From assembly GCA_013365365.1 (NCBI GenBank), contig JABVXU010000138.1, positions 60,826 through 124,825 of the forward strand: DNA of 64,000 nucleotides. The letters run 5' to 3'. Below are positions 1 to 13,100 of the stretch, one piece after another (the stretch's first letter is position 1; every line of letters starts with the position of its first letter). The notes under the pieces were generated by a model, which was given only the letters and a program-made list of their open reading frames with translations, was not told where the DNA came from and made no database searches. This DNA comes from Cruorifilaria tuberocauda (lineage: Eukaryota; Nematoda; Chromadorea; Rhabditida; Onchocercidae). The position numbers and the translations under genes were made by a program.

Positions 1-3000
1 ATATAAATGATTATATCATTTATATCAGGAAAGAAATGATATAATCATCAGATAAAACAAATCGTCAAAGAAACCAGTAATATAAAAATGATTCCATTCC
101 TCTCTGCTGCGGCTATGAACTTAATTTATGCGAAATGTATCATGTTACACCACAAAAAATATTTCTCGAAAAAAGAAGGGATAAAAAACATACATGTAGC
201 CATGCATATATCGACGATGTTCATGACCTGTTTCGATCAGATTGACCGGTAGCATAGTAAACATCGTTACTACAACACATCCAACTGTTAACACACTCGA
301 ATAAAACTGTTCATACCACATTGCCCACGTACTGAAATATTGCTAATTAGTGAAATATGTAAATATGTAAATAAGTGAACTATTTCTCGAAATAGTAGTT
401 TTATTTACAGTAATTTACTTAAATTATGATCTGAACATATTCAAACCAATTACAATATGGGAAGGAAAGATCATAGTTTGAATTCAATTATGGAAATGTC
501 GTGATCTGAATATATTTATATTCAGGTAGATTATGACATTCCTCGAAAATTAGAACACGAAAATTAAGACTAAATCATTAAAACCTAAATTGGAAGAACC
601 CGAATTACTGTGGGAAATAAAACCACCTCAGGTTATCCACCACGAGGTGCATAAACCACGCATCATCGTGACAAGAAACCGCATATCTCACAATGCAAAT
701 TGATTGTACCATTGCTAAATCAGATGGTATTTGAGGAAAAGTTATTGTTATTAGATGTGTGACACTATGAGGAGTTTTATTTCATGAATTAAAATTATCT
801 AAAATATAATTAAGTTATAAGAATTCTAAATTACGACATTGTAAAATAGTGCTCCTGACCCGATATTATAATACCTAAAGCTTAATTTAATTTCATTTGA
901 ATAGTATCACAAATACTAACTGAATACTTCCGTGTTCATTACTATCGGTAACAATTAAAATCAGGAAATTTGCGGGAAGTGTTTTGCTTTAGTGGAAAAT
1001 GTAATGGATTCAAAAGCATCAAAAGAAAGAAGTACTTTCTACATCGTAAACGAATGAAGAGCTCATTCACGATAATGCTCAGTTAAGCTTTCAACATTCA
1101 ATTTTCAATTGAGAGAAGGCTTAGGTTGTTGTTAAATCTCTTAATTTATCTCGTTGTAATTCAGTGCTATGCTAATATAAAAGCACAGATCATTAAGTTG
1201 TTTTGCTCTTTTTCTACTTCTCCTCGCTTAACTTTCTTTTACACAGAGGGACTTCAGATTTCTATATATTAGACTCCATAGAAGGCCTTGAAATTTGTCT
1301 TTTTGTTCTGTTTCATTCCTACTACAAAATTCATTTGATAACTATTCTCTGATTGTCATAAAAGCTTAGAAAGAATTTTTCAATTAATAAATCTTTCGAT
1401 ATATCAAAATCGATTTATTAGCAAGAATTTCTCCCTGTACATTTGTTAACATTTGTTAATTTCGTAACAAAAATTTTTCAAAAAAAAATTTTCAATCATT
1501 TATAGACGATCCACGATAGTAATTTGTACCCATAACTTAATATAATAGTTTATAAAATTTAAGAATAGTAATATAAGTTATTAATTGCAACGAAATCTTT
1601 CTTGTCTTCATTGTCAGGGGAAAAAAAGCTAAGAAAGAAATTAACAACTTTAATTAAAATTTATGATTTTTCCCTTTAAATGAACAAATGACTTTTTCTG
1701 ATAGCAAAATCCAAAAAATATTTATTTACTTGAAAATCAGTTCTTTTAATTCCTCCATTTTTTGCATCTTAAATTAACTTTTTCATTAGCCTATTATTGC
1801 TTATATCGATTATGAAATGAATTTTTATTTCATACTTACTATATTCCAAAATGGGATGAACTTTTTAAGAAATTTATTCGCCTCATGTCAACATCATTTT
1901 ATTTCTATCATTTTCATTTTTATTTTTTTATCTTCCACTTCCATTTTAATATTTTTGCTTGACAAATTTTTACTTCCTCTTGAAAACTTGACATGAGAGC
2001 TCTTAGAAACTTCGATATCTTTTTTTAGCATAATCGCAATTAAAGCGGAAAAAATGGCAGCATAGCTAGTTTTTTCTCTCTTGCTTTTCTAATTTTTTCA
2101 ATAGCTTTTTTTCGAATTTACTTTTAAAACTCGTTTAAATTTGAATTACAAAATTTAGCGATTGAGCTAAATTTTCACTTTACTTAAACTTTTTAAAAGT
2201 TTTTTAAAGTTTTAATTTTTACAGTATTTGATTTAATTTTTCATTAAACAATTAATTCACTAAATAAATAGTATAATAACAAGTAATTAAGTTTAAAATT
2301 TAAGAAAATAAATTTATTATGCTGTTTTTTTGACATTTAAACTTAATTAAGAGTGTTATAATGTTCATTTAGCAAATTAATTATTTAATGAAAAATCAAA
2401 AATTAAGTCTCTATTAAATTGCTATGGAATTTAATCGAATGAAAGATACTTCTAAATGGAAAACATCAATCTTTGATAGCTAAGTAAAATCGAAAATGCA
2501 CATGCGTGCACATTCATTCACATGCACAGAATCAATTGCACCTGTTTATTGCACTCATTATTCTCATCACATCATTAAGTAACTTGCCATTATACTCTTA
2601 TGTTTCCATTCATTCTTACTTTCATCGATAAATGCTTTATTGACATAATTAAATGCGCCTTAGTATACGCTTGTTTGCCCTTTTAGCTCTTAAAATTTCT
2701 TATGTTTTCTTTATTTTCATCAATTTTATGTTTTCATTTACTTCTTCCATCTAACGTTCATATTTGCAACAGTTCTTTGCTACAGTAACACTTTATATAT
2801 TACAGTATTTGTTGAGTAAGTATTCGTTAAGTGCTTGATGTTTTTTTTGCATTATCGTAATATCCATTTTCCACAGCAATTTTTTTACTACTGTAGCATG
2901 TTTATATTTTATATATTGCTGTATTATCCGAAATTGTGATATTAATATTTTTTGAAGATATTTAATAATTTTATAATTTTTTTGAACTTTGAAAAAGGAT

Positions 3001-5190
3001 ATGTTTATGTTATATTTGAAGCTCTGTTACACATTTCAATTATATTTAGACGATATTTGGATTTATTTATTTATATTCATGATTATATCCATTTATAATT
3101 GTACTTTCTTTTTATTATAGTTATAATGGATATATTTTTACTGGTCCTGGTCCTTTATGCTTTAATTATTCTCAAATATTATTATTTTAATGAATATTAA
3201 AATATTTAACGGATATTATTTTAACTAACAACGAGAAAAAACTTGCAGTGAACCTTAATTTTGATTGGAATAAATATTTATAATGTTATTATCGCGGTAA
3301 AATAAACTGTTAATTTTAAAAACAAAATAAATAAATAAAAGGATTACAGGAATTACAGGTTTAAAATGATTTCCGGTAACATTAGTTAGGAATTTAGTTT
3401 AAAATTATTTCAAGCAATAAGATCTTTCAGATATAGCAGTATGTTGGTATTTTTTAAAATATATATATCGTATTGTTATAAGATGTGCTTACTTACTACA
3501 GCAATGTAATGGTATTATAGATTTTAAGTTTCTTATCGGAAATAATTTTTTTTTCCTTTGCTATCCGGGGTTTTTCGGAAAGGTGATTGATTGATCCTTC
3601 TTGTTTTTTTGACCAAATAATATATGAATTATATTTTTGCTGTGAATTTATGGGTTTAAGTAGAAAATTCTTTCAGTTATTTATAAAATATAGGAAGGCC
3701 AGTAATATTAAAGTTTATCAATGATTTATGAATTTGGTTCGCTAAATTGCCATGTTTATGATAAAGATGAGAAAATAAAATTTGCGTATTCTATGAATAA
3801 GCTAAATTATCGCAATTATTTTCAGAACTAAAATAAATTATTATTAGCTAAAATTCTTTTTTTCATGAAGAGAATATTATACTGAAAAGCATAATACTGA
3901 AATTTATAATTGAAAGTTGTACTGAAAAAGAACGCAGAAAAAGAATGTACTGCAAAAAATTGATAAAAATAGAGTATTGATTAAATTTACTAGTAACAGT
4001 ATTTGGTCGAAAAATAGGAAATAATTACTAATATTTTGTGGTATTTAAATTTTTGACTTATGAAATATTTAAATTTTTGACTTATGAAATATCATTTGCG
4101 CCATAAACGATACAAACGCTTTATAAGTTTTATCAATTCATATTCAATTATTACTTCTGAAGGATGCGAATAATTCAGTATTTACAAAAATTTTTACGGA
4201 ATATACTGAAAAATAGAAAAAGCTTTAGAGGGAAAAAAATGAAAAGTTGTTAAAATATAAACAAAATAGTTGGAAATTTCTGAAGTAGTTAAACAAAAAT
4301 CTGATGTATCCGAAAATTCTTTAATAATTTAATTTAATCTCTTCCAATTGAAGGATTAATTTCTTCCTAAATAAGCTAATAACTCTATGAAGTGGTCTAT
4401 TTACTCTATGAACACTTAAAAGCTATGCATTTCAATGGCTCTCACTTATATCACTGATTATTAGGCCTAGCAAAGGCCTTTCTCATGTGATGGAATCAAT
4501 AACTGTGCATGTGTGCATATGTTTGTCAGCCGTATGGTATGTAAAAATGCCCAACTCCCTGGCCATAAGCTTTTCCTCATTTCAAGCAGAAATACTTCCT
4601 TCACTATTTTCTTCTCATTTCTTTATTATATGATATTGGCAGAGATACCTATTTTAACATTTATTTCAATTCTATCATAATTTTAATTTGAACTTTTTCA
4701 TTCTTTCTAAGTTGTTGCAAGTAAGGAAAATAAAAATAAATTAATTCCTGTTTGAAAAGTAACTGATGAAAGTTATGAAGTTATGAGATAACTATCACCT
4801 TATTAGGCTTTTTTCCTTTCTCCGAAAATTTTTTAACACTGTCCTGCTATAGTCGTCAATTTCACGATTATGAAAAAAACAAATATTTACGTCAGATTTT
4901 TCGGCGTTCATTCCTTTCTAATGTTTGGATTAAGCTTCTTGATAGTTTATCATTCTCATATTGAATACATGAAATTCTGAATTACTAAAATATAAAACTT
5001 GTACAGAAATACAGTAATTGGATATTTTTTAACTCTTCTGTCTCATTTTGACTTGCTCCACCTTCAGCTAACACTAATTAATTAAGAGCTATATATAATT
5101 CTTGTTTTGGAACATGCAATAACTCATGCAATGTTTCTGTTGATTATTGCTTTTTTACTTTATAGACGTTGCATAATAATTGTCCAATTT
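1..5190. other. AT-rich interval without a supportable gene
   Basis: No exon chain with good splice sites was found on either strand. A 54-codon ATG ORF lies at 88-252 on the plus strand but resembles nothing I recognise and has no supporting context. Two stretches, about 600-720 and 4430-4580, are less AT-rich than their surroundings and could be regulatory. A short tandem duplication lies at 4042-4089. The last part probably carries the promoter of the neurensin-like gene. Confidence 0.5.
4042..4089. repeat. 24-bp unit repeated twice in tandem
   Basis: A 24-base unit (TATTTAAATTTTTGACTTAT followed by GAAA) is present twice with no spacer and no mismatch, at 4042-4065 and 4066-4089. It looks like a recent local duplication in noncoding DNA. 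Confidence 0.85.
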
Positions 5191-5192
5191 AC

Positions 5193-5239
5193 AGGCCTAT
5201 TACTGAAGTTGGCTAATAAAGGATTAGGAATAGCCAACA
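5193..5239 (+). other. Putative trans-splice acceptor and 5' UTR of the neurensin-like gene
   Basis: An acceptor-like site (CCAATTTACAG) ends at 5194, 45 bases before the ATG at 5240. Nothing upstream reads into it in a useful frame, so it is either a spliced-leader addition site or the acceptor of a noncoding 5' exon. Confidence 0.5.
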
Positions 5240-8200
5240 ATGACCATTTTTGGTCGTGGGTCGGCTTCAAAAAAGAAAGAGACAACTGATAACGGTAACT
5301 ACTTTTCTAGAAATTTAATCATATCATTAACAAAAAATAATGATAGATATAATAGGAAAATGGTATAAAGTTGATAACAACGATTGAATTATAATAAATA
5401 ATTATTAATTAATTAATTAATTAATTACAACAAAGAATTATAATAGAAAGAACTTTTTCAACAAATTAAAACAATTCAAAAGGATTTTAAGCGTTACTAA
5501 ATGATGAAAATGAAATTAGCTTGCATTTTAGGCACTTCAAAGCCGACGGCATTACTCGATGGCGTAACAGCACCATCATCAGGCTTCGGAATCCGCTCTT
5601 ATCTTCATCAATTTTATCAATCACCAGCTGTTGAAGATATCGAATCTGCTGGAGCCTGGTATATATCATATATCAACAGTTATCATCATTCTATTAACTT
5701 AATTATTTTCATAAAATTACCAATCCATAATGCAATTAATTATTGTCGTACAATAATTAACTCTAATATTTTTATAAAAATCAAGAATTGGTGAAGCCGA
5801 AAAATATCATTATAGTATTATTTTTTAAAAATTCAAGAAATAGTGCAGTATTTTGGAATATCAGTTCACATTGTTAACGTATTTACTTTTCATAGGTAAA
5901 GCGTTTTAATTACAGGTAAATTTTTGAAAAGTTTTAAAACTTCCATTGAGGTATCTTCTGCCACCACCACCAGCACAACGAACAGGACTTTGGATTTGTC
6001 GTGTATTAACTGTTCTTGGCTTAATCCTACTGATTGGTGGAGCGATCGCTATTGTTGTCGGATATACTTGGCCACATGAAGGAGTTGAAGAATCGATTGC
6101 ACGAATTGCTATCTACCAGGCAATAAATCCTTCACTTTTTGTTTATTCAAAATTGAACCCAAGGAGTTTATATGAAGAAAGTTTAGATTTATTTAGAAGT
6201 AGCTTCTAATAAAAAAAATTAAAATTTGCAAATTTATTTAATATTTCGACTTCCTAACCTAAAATAATCCTGTACATTAGTAATGATATTATCATTTGAT
6301 GATTATATACCGGTGATAATACTATCTCGTTACCACATTATGATGATATTAACTGATAGTAATCGGATAATTCATTTTTGTTGGGATAATGAGGACATAA
6401 TTTGGTAATGGTAATGTAATAGGATATTTATATTTGGTAGAATTAGTACCATCGGTTAATAACAATGCCATGTGATATCCAACAATGTTAGCTAACAGTG
6501 GTAGCTTCATATCTATTCATTTAAAAATGATAGCATTAGCTGATGGTGATAGTGATAGTGATAGTATAATCTTATAATAGCGATATTCCTGGTAGTGATA
6601 ATATCATCGAAAAATAATTCTATCACTTAGCAATGATGCAATCAGGAAATTATATCATTGCTTTTGAAAAATATGATCGGTTTATCAGGAACATTCTTAT
6701 CGATTAGTTCATTACTTTTCATCATTCCTCCCAGTACACTCTAAAATCATAGCAATTCTAAATATTCATTAATTAATTACTTACTACTATTTTTAAACTT
6801 CAGGATGAAGATGGAAGTTTTTATGTTCCACCAGATAAACTTGCTGAAATACTGAAGGATCCGATGCGTCGTTGGAAAATGTTTGGTTAGATAATTAAAT
6901 TGTTTTTTTCCTCACTTTTTTGATTTATTTTTTAGAGTATTGTTCATAATGTTTATTGTTTTTATTTCAGCAAAATTCTACGAAAATTCAATTCGGTTAA
7001 TTAAAAATTAGGCAAAGGAAAAGTAGTTAATAACTGAGAATAAAGTTTACAAAATTTTAATTTGATAAATTAAAGTGTACTTATCAAGTTAAAAGCTGAA
7101 TTGGCACACAATGTATTATAGTCTGTAAATTTAATTTAGATCTTTCAAGAACGTATAAAAAAATCTTAACAAATCTTTTCCTTTTTCGAGCGATTTTATT
7201 GAAATACTTAAAATAGAGAATAGTTCGATCTAGTTTTGTGCCCTTTTGAAATGTTTCAGGAATAAAGTGCTAATTTTCAAATTTTCGCTATTTCACTCAT
7301 GCTTAAAATATGTAGGAAAGCTTGTCACTTACATATTTTTCTTAAATAATTAGTTTTTCAGTTTCTCCTCTTTACATGCAAACTAATCAAAATTCCAATC
7401 TCAATAGAAAAACTTTACTTCAAATGAAAAGTTCCTTTTTATTTCAATTTGAATTTTGGAAAAGTTAATCACTTCTGTGATTAAAACAACTACTTAGTAT
7501 ACAAAGTTTGAATTATTTAATTTAGAGTTCTTATCACTATACAAAAATTTGATAAACCAACATTTTAATTTTACTTTAATGAATTTTAACTTTAGCCAGG
7601 CAATTCTTTCTTTGGTGTTATTTTGAATTGAAGCTTGGCTATAATAAAAAAATAAAGATTTTTAGAAATAATTATTAATTACAAATTAATCAAATTTCAG
7701 GTTTATGTATGTTTGCTACCGGTGCCGTAATGCTTGCATTAAGTTTGCTAACGCCAACACTGCTCGGTTCATTCAAGAGTAAACGTTTAGCGGCATTTAT
7801 GAGTGAAGATAGCACGCCGAATGAACCACCGATACGTCTTTATCCAGCAGCTTCCGGTAAAAATGAAGTAATCCGTCATCCGAACAATAACAGCAACGAT
7901 AAAATTACGCCTGACTCGTACGCTCTTTCTAAAAGTTTTACGTTTTCCTTCAATGTTTTTTTCTTCTTACCTTTCTCCTTCTTTATATTTCTTTCTAACT
8001 AACTTCTTGGCTAATTTTATCTTTTCTCTTGAACTTTCAAAATTTCGAAATGATAAGCGAACTTCTGATAAAACGTTACAAAAGTACAATAATTGAATTA
8101 CTATTGCTAGTAAGTTCACAAATAAAAGTAAATTCACAAATTAGATCTCATGAGAAGTTTTTTCCGGTCTCAATTATTTTCAAAATAAAACTTATCCGTT

Positions 8201-8367
8201 TGCCAAACTTCAGAAATTTCAGAGGTCCAGTACCAGCACTGAAAGAAATTGCAAAAGTACAACCTGCTGAAGGTAAAACTGGCAAGAACGGTAATGGTAA
8301 TGATGATAGTCAACAAAAACAAGCTAATGCAGATGATTTATTGGGTGGTGATGACATACAACAGTGA
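5240..8367 (+). CDS. Neurensin-family two-pass membrane protein
   Basis: Six exons: 5240-5294, 5532-5658, 5951-6119, 6804-6885, 7701-7917, 8223-8367, giving 264 residues. Neurensins are small vesicle membrane proteins of neurons with two membrane spans. The family signature GIRSYLHQFY is at residues 38-47 and is followed by a proline run, a first span at about 76-99, a loop, and a second span at about 143-166 preceded by the basic PMRRWKMFG. The tail is hydrophilic and rich in N, Q, G and D. The start at 5240 gives a short basic head that splices in phase to exon 2; the ORF's own later ATG at 5501 lies in intron sequence. Exon 3 ends at either a GC donor (6120) or a weak GT donor at 6141, which would add seven residues; both keep frame. 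The exon 5 donor (GTACGC) is also weak. An AATAAA lies at 8806. The family call is firm; the neuronal role is inferred. Confidence 0.85.
5402..5427. repeat. (TTAA)n microsatellite in intron 1 of the neurensin-like gene
   Basis: About six uninterrupted copies of AATT/TTAA lie in the first intron. A similar tract is present at about 28850-28880. Confidence 0.8.
6241..6660. repeat. GAT/ATC-rich simple sequence in intron 3 of the neurensin-like gene
   Basis: The stretch is dense in GATAAT, GATGATATT and similar words on both strands, and contains a perfect (GATAGT)x3 at 6548-6565. It looks like decayed trinucleotide/hexanucleotide repeat. No ORF is present. Confidence 0.6.
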
Positions 8368-10105
8368 TATTTTTCTTTCTGTAAACTATCCGAGATTTCT
8401 CGAAAGTAAAGATATGAAGTATTTTTCCCCGGAGAATATAATCACATGTAACATGGTTATTCATGTATTACATGCAGTTAATTATAAATGATCAATGAAC
8501 TCATAATTTTCACGTACAAAATATATATTCTTAGCTTCCAGTCCTTCTAATAGTATCCGGAAAAATTACTGGCCATCCGAAAAACGATAATGGAAATCCG
8601 GAAGGCGAAGGATGTAAAATAACGGAATTAAGAAGGAATCCTAGTTCAACTTTTTGTTTGCTCGTTTCTTAAATCATAAATTGAAATTTCGAAATTAAAA
8701 CCGTTCAATTGTTCACCCCATTGAATTACGAATTACCCCGCTGCATATGTTAAAAATATGTCAATATTAGATTAAATAAGAATCAATAGAGTTTATTATA
8801 TCTGAAATAAAATGGCATATTCTTTTGCCAACATTATCAAGCAATATTGGTGTGTAATCCCGCTCTTAAGAAAATGATTGAAAAAAATATACTAAACTCT
8901 ATAACTAAACTAAACATTTGCATCAGTGATGGGAAAGAAATAAGTGAAGATATTTATTAAACAGAATTCTGTGATAAGTGAGAATATTAATAATGATGAC
9001 GATAATTATCATTGACAAAAACAAAACATTAACACAATAAACTTTAATTCAAAAAAAAATTAAGCGAAGAAAGACATTTTTTCCAATAAAAAAATGGAAA
9101 AGCATATATTTAGCAACCGTATAACGTTAACTTTTTGTAAAAGTGATTTTGTATAATACATGTATTTTAAAATTTCAAGAATTTTGCAGTACTTTATAAT
9201 TTTCTAGAAAAGCTTTTTGTCTGTGAAAATTTGGAATCGTCTAAATAAGCTAAGTTCAAATAGATAAAAGTACACACCCGAGTAAAAAGGAAAAAATGAG
9301 GAAAATGGCGAGAAAAGCTTTGCAAATTATTTGATTACAATGCACTTCTTCGATAACACTGTGAGCAAATTAAGCGATTAAAATAATTAATTCAATAAAA
9401 GAAAAACAAACAAATAATAAACAAATAAACACATGTACTTGCACCAAAAGGAAATTTCGTTTGTAATGATTTAAAGAGAGAAAATTCTAAATTAGATGAA
9501 CTTTTCAAATTCATATGTCATCAATTTGAACGCTGAAATTCATTCTATTTGAGACATGAATGGCGCAAATGATTATATATGTAATCAATCAAAACAGAAT
9601 AATGTAACATTTTAAAGCCATGCATCAAAGAAATAAAATAATATGGAAGACAAAAATTGAAAAATGAATTTGAAAAATATTTTGTACAAGAGGATTTATA
9701 CTGGAATCCGGAAAATACATATTTTTGTATGATTTTATTATTTACAAATTAGCAGTCAAATTTTTTTGAAGTGTTTTAAGATATTTTTTTAAAACCTTCA
9801 CTTAATAATATCCAGCTGTTCATGTATAATCATATAAATTTGTTTCGCAACTAAATTATACTGGCACAACAATTGCTACTTTTAAACCAATGTGTGTGTG
9901 TAGAGTACGTCATATATAAAACAATACAGGATTTTTTCCTATTTAATCTAGAGATGTCATGAATGATAAAGTAAAAGCAGGATAGGTTTTCTATCCATAT
10001 CCAACTTTGCCGAACTATATTTTTAAATAAAAATTGAAATCATTCCTGATAATATTAAACTTTCAATTGTATCAGCATTTACATAAATGCGATAGACAAA
10101 ACAAA
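8368..10105. other. Convergent 3' intergenic region
   Basis: This lies between the ends of two convergent genes. It should hold the 3' UTR of the neurensin-like gene (AATAAA at 8806-8811) and that of the large minus-strand gene (TTTATT, i.e. minus-strand AATAAA, near 9733). No coding exon was seen. Confidence 0.55.
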
Positions 10106-13100
10106 TTATTGAATACGACATGATTCATCTTCCTTTAGCTCATCCGCAATTTTCTTCTGATAATATTCCACGAAACTTTCACGTAATGAATTTAAATCTT
10201 TTTCAATTCGTTCCAAATCTTCTGTAATTTTTTTGATATGTCGCTCAGCACAATTTGGTGACATTGCACTTGCATCATTCATTACCGGTTCTGATTCTGA
10301 TTCTGACATCGAATCACCTATACATGAAACAAAGAATATAATTTCATAAAGCATTTTAGAAACTATCTACATATCTTGGAAAAACATAGAATCATTATCA
10401 ATAACATGATTTTTACTCCTTTTTTAATCTATTTCGAATAACACAATCCTTATCGAAATTATTCAATTTAATTTTATTACCTTACCTGTTCAATGTAATA
10501 TATTCTCAAGAATAGCAGACAACTTAAACCTTTCTTTTTTGCATATAATCTAATCAAATTGTATTTAAGCCATTAATTGAGTAGCATTACTTTATTGCAC
10601 AACTATGTAATATTAAAAAAAGTAACTGAAAAGTTAACAGTTGAAAAAAATTAATCAATTTACTATACATAGAGAATAACTTACTTCGACATCCAAGCAA
10701 ACGATTGACACTTGGTGCATCACCGTTAATTGCTTTTGCAGCTACATCCTTTAAACATTTGGCCAACAATCGACATTCTAAGGTTCTATTTAATTGCATT
10801 CGGATTAATTTCGATGTTGATGCAGGAAGTTGAAGTTTATCATCAGTGTCCGAATCAGATAATATTATAGATGACGATTTTGCGACTCTGTTTGATCCTG
10901 AATTTTCAACCACCGCTGCTACTGATGATGATGAAAATGAGAACCGATCGTCTTTCTATAATGACAAAATATCAGAAATCTGTCAACATAAAAAAAAAAT
11001 TGGAGGCTTGTTAATTTTTAACATTAAAATTTAAAAGCTCAGTTCCAAAATTATATAGAGATTTCTAAAATAACAGTTGAAAGTATCTGATGAAATGGAC
11101 AATACAAATAAGTAATAATAATAAAAAGTAAAACCAATAATGATAATAATAGTAAATAAATCGACGATATTAATAAAAATAACGAAGATAATATAAAAGT
11201 AAATTCTTATAATAACAATAATTCCACTTGTCTATTATAAGTTGAGTTAATATTATAAGTCACCACTTCATTCTTCTCTTTCTGTTCTCTAATCTTCCTA
11301 CAGACTCTCAAATCTTGTAATAGATATATGGAACGTTCTCAAAACGCTGTTACTGTTAAGATAAAGATACAAGCTGGCGATTCATCATTATGATAATTAT
11401 AGTTTAATGATACTTGATTAAATTACTGCTTTTACTTCAACCAATGTGAGCTAATATTTTTTAGATTTCTATCTCCCGCATGACATATTTTTATAGATAT
11501 ATAAAAAAAAAGTTTTCCACGTTCTAAAATTTTTAAAACATGTGACAACGCACCAAAATTTTATTTAGCCCTAAAATCTTCCAGTCATGGAATTATTGAT
11601 ATAGTAAATGATAATATATAAAAAAGTATCATCTTTCATACTTTGAATTCTTTAGAATTGCCTGGAAATTTCGTAGGTTCGACATCGAATAAGGGAAAAG
11701 CATCGGCTTTAGGTGTCACCGAACCACTTTCCATTTTACGAGATATATCAATTTTCATTGTCTATAATAATATTAATGAATCTGATCGGATTTCTGGTTC
11801 TAAATTTGAGGGTAAAACTAAACTAACATCTTTTTTGCACTATATTTTCTCATAAATTTTCATTATTTTAATCGATTTTCCTGACACTTCCACTGTTTGG
11901 GAAGAAAAATGAATGTATCAAGCCAATTTTCCCATAAATCAACGACGGAAAATTTTTATCGTACAAAATAAATTCATCGAAATCTCCAAGGTAAAAAAAC
12001 CGAAATTCAAAAATGGGAGCAAAAATTTTTTTTAATTACATTATTGAACTTTTTTGACCAGTAACTAAAGCATGAATTTTTTAATAACCGAATACAAAGG
12101 AAAAAGAAAAACTAACATGAATATTATCTTCCAGATCTCGAATAGTAGCTTCTTTAGAATCAAGTTTTGCATTTAATGCTTCATTTTGCAATTCCAAAAA
12201 TTCATATTCTTTCTTTATTCGTTCCAAATTTTTCACCATTTGAACATGTCGCTCCAATTCATTTCTCAGCATTACAATTTCTCGCTCCTACAATAAAATT
12301 ATCATACATTGAGTACTGAGAATACCGTTTCATTCTGATTTATTTCTTCATTTACTCCAATAATTATACATCGAATCATTATATGAAATCGAAGAAATTT
12401 CCATGAGATATACTATATACCGAACAATGAAAAGCTCTTCTTCAAACTTGAAGTATATACTTATCAGGATTATGCCTTATGATCGAAAGCGAAATGATTA
12501 TCATCATTATTACCTTATAATGCTTATATTACCATTGTCTCATTATTACAGTAAATCTATTTTTTTTTATAATTTTTAATTTACACTTGAAAAGGGGTAA
12601 AATACCTGTGCAGAGATTTTTTCTAAAGATGATGCGACAGTACTGTTACGATTAGCATCAACAGCCATTGCTTTTTCGCGATATGCGATACATTCCTTTT
12701 CCAATTCACTTAATCGAGCTTTAACCTTTGTTAATTGCAATTTGGCTTCTTCAGATTCACGACGAAATGCATTCACCTGAAATAATGAAAATATGTCGTG
12801 ATTATTATTTTATTTTAATTTCAATAAAAAGAATTTAACTGAGGAAGAGACAAATAACAATTTATAACAGAAGATATAAAAACAAATATGAAAAATATTC
12901 ACGCAATTGCGCAAAGAATACGTAAACAAGCTATAAGGTCAAAGATCACGACATAAAGGACAAAAAACAATTAAGCAATGAAACAAACAAGCAATATTTA
13001 TTAATTCGGCAAAGAGATAAGTATAAAAAGTTAAAAAAACCTCTTCGTCATATTGCACTTGGCGTAATTCCATTCGTGAATAACATTTGCGTAATTGTGA

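Noticed and set aside
11643..11855. 70-codon plus-strand ORF
   Set aside because: It is the antisense shadow of the phase-0 exon 11761-11642 of the large gene.
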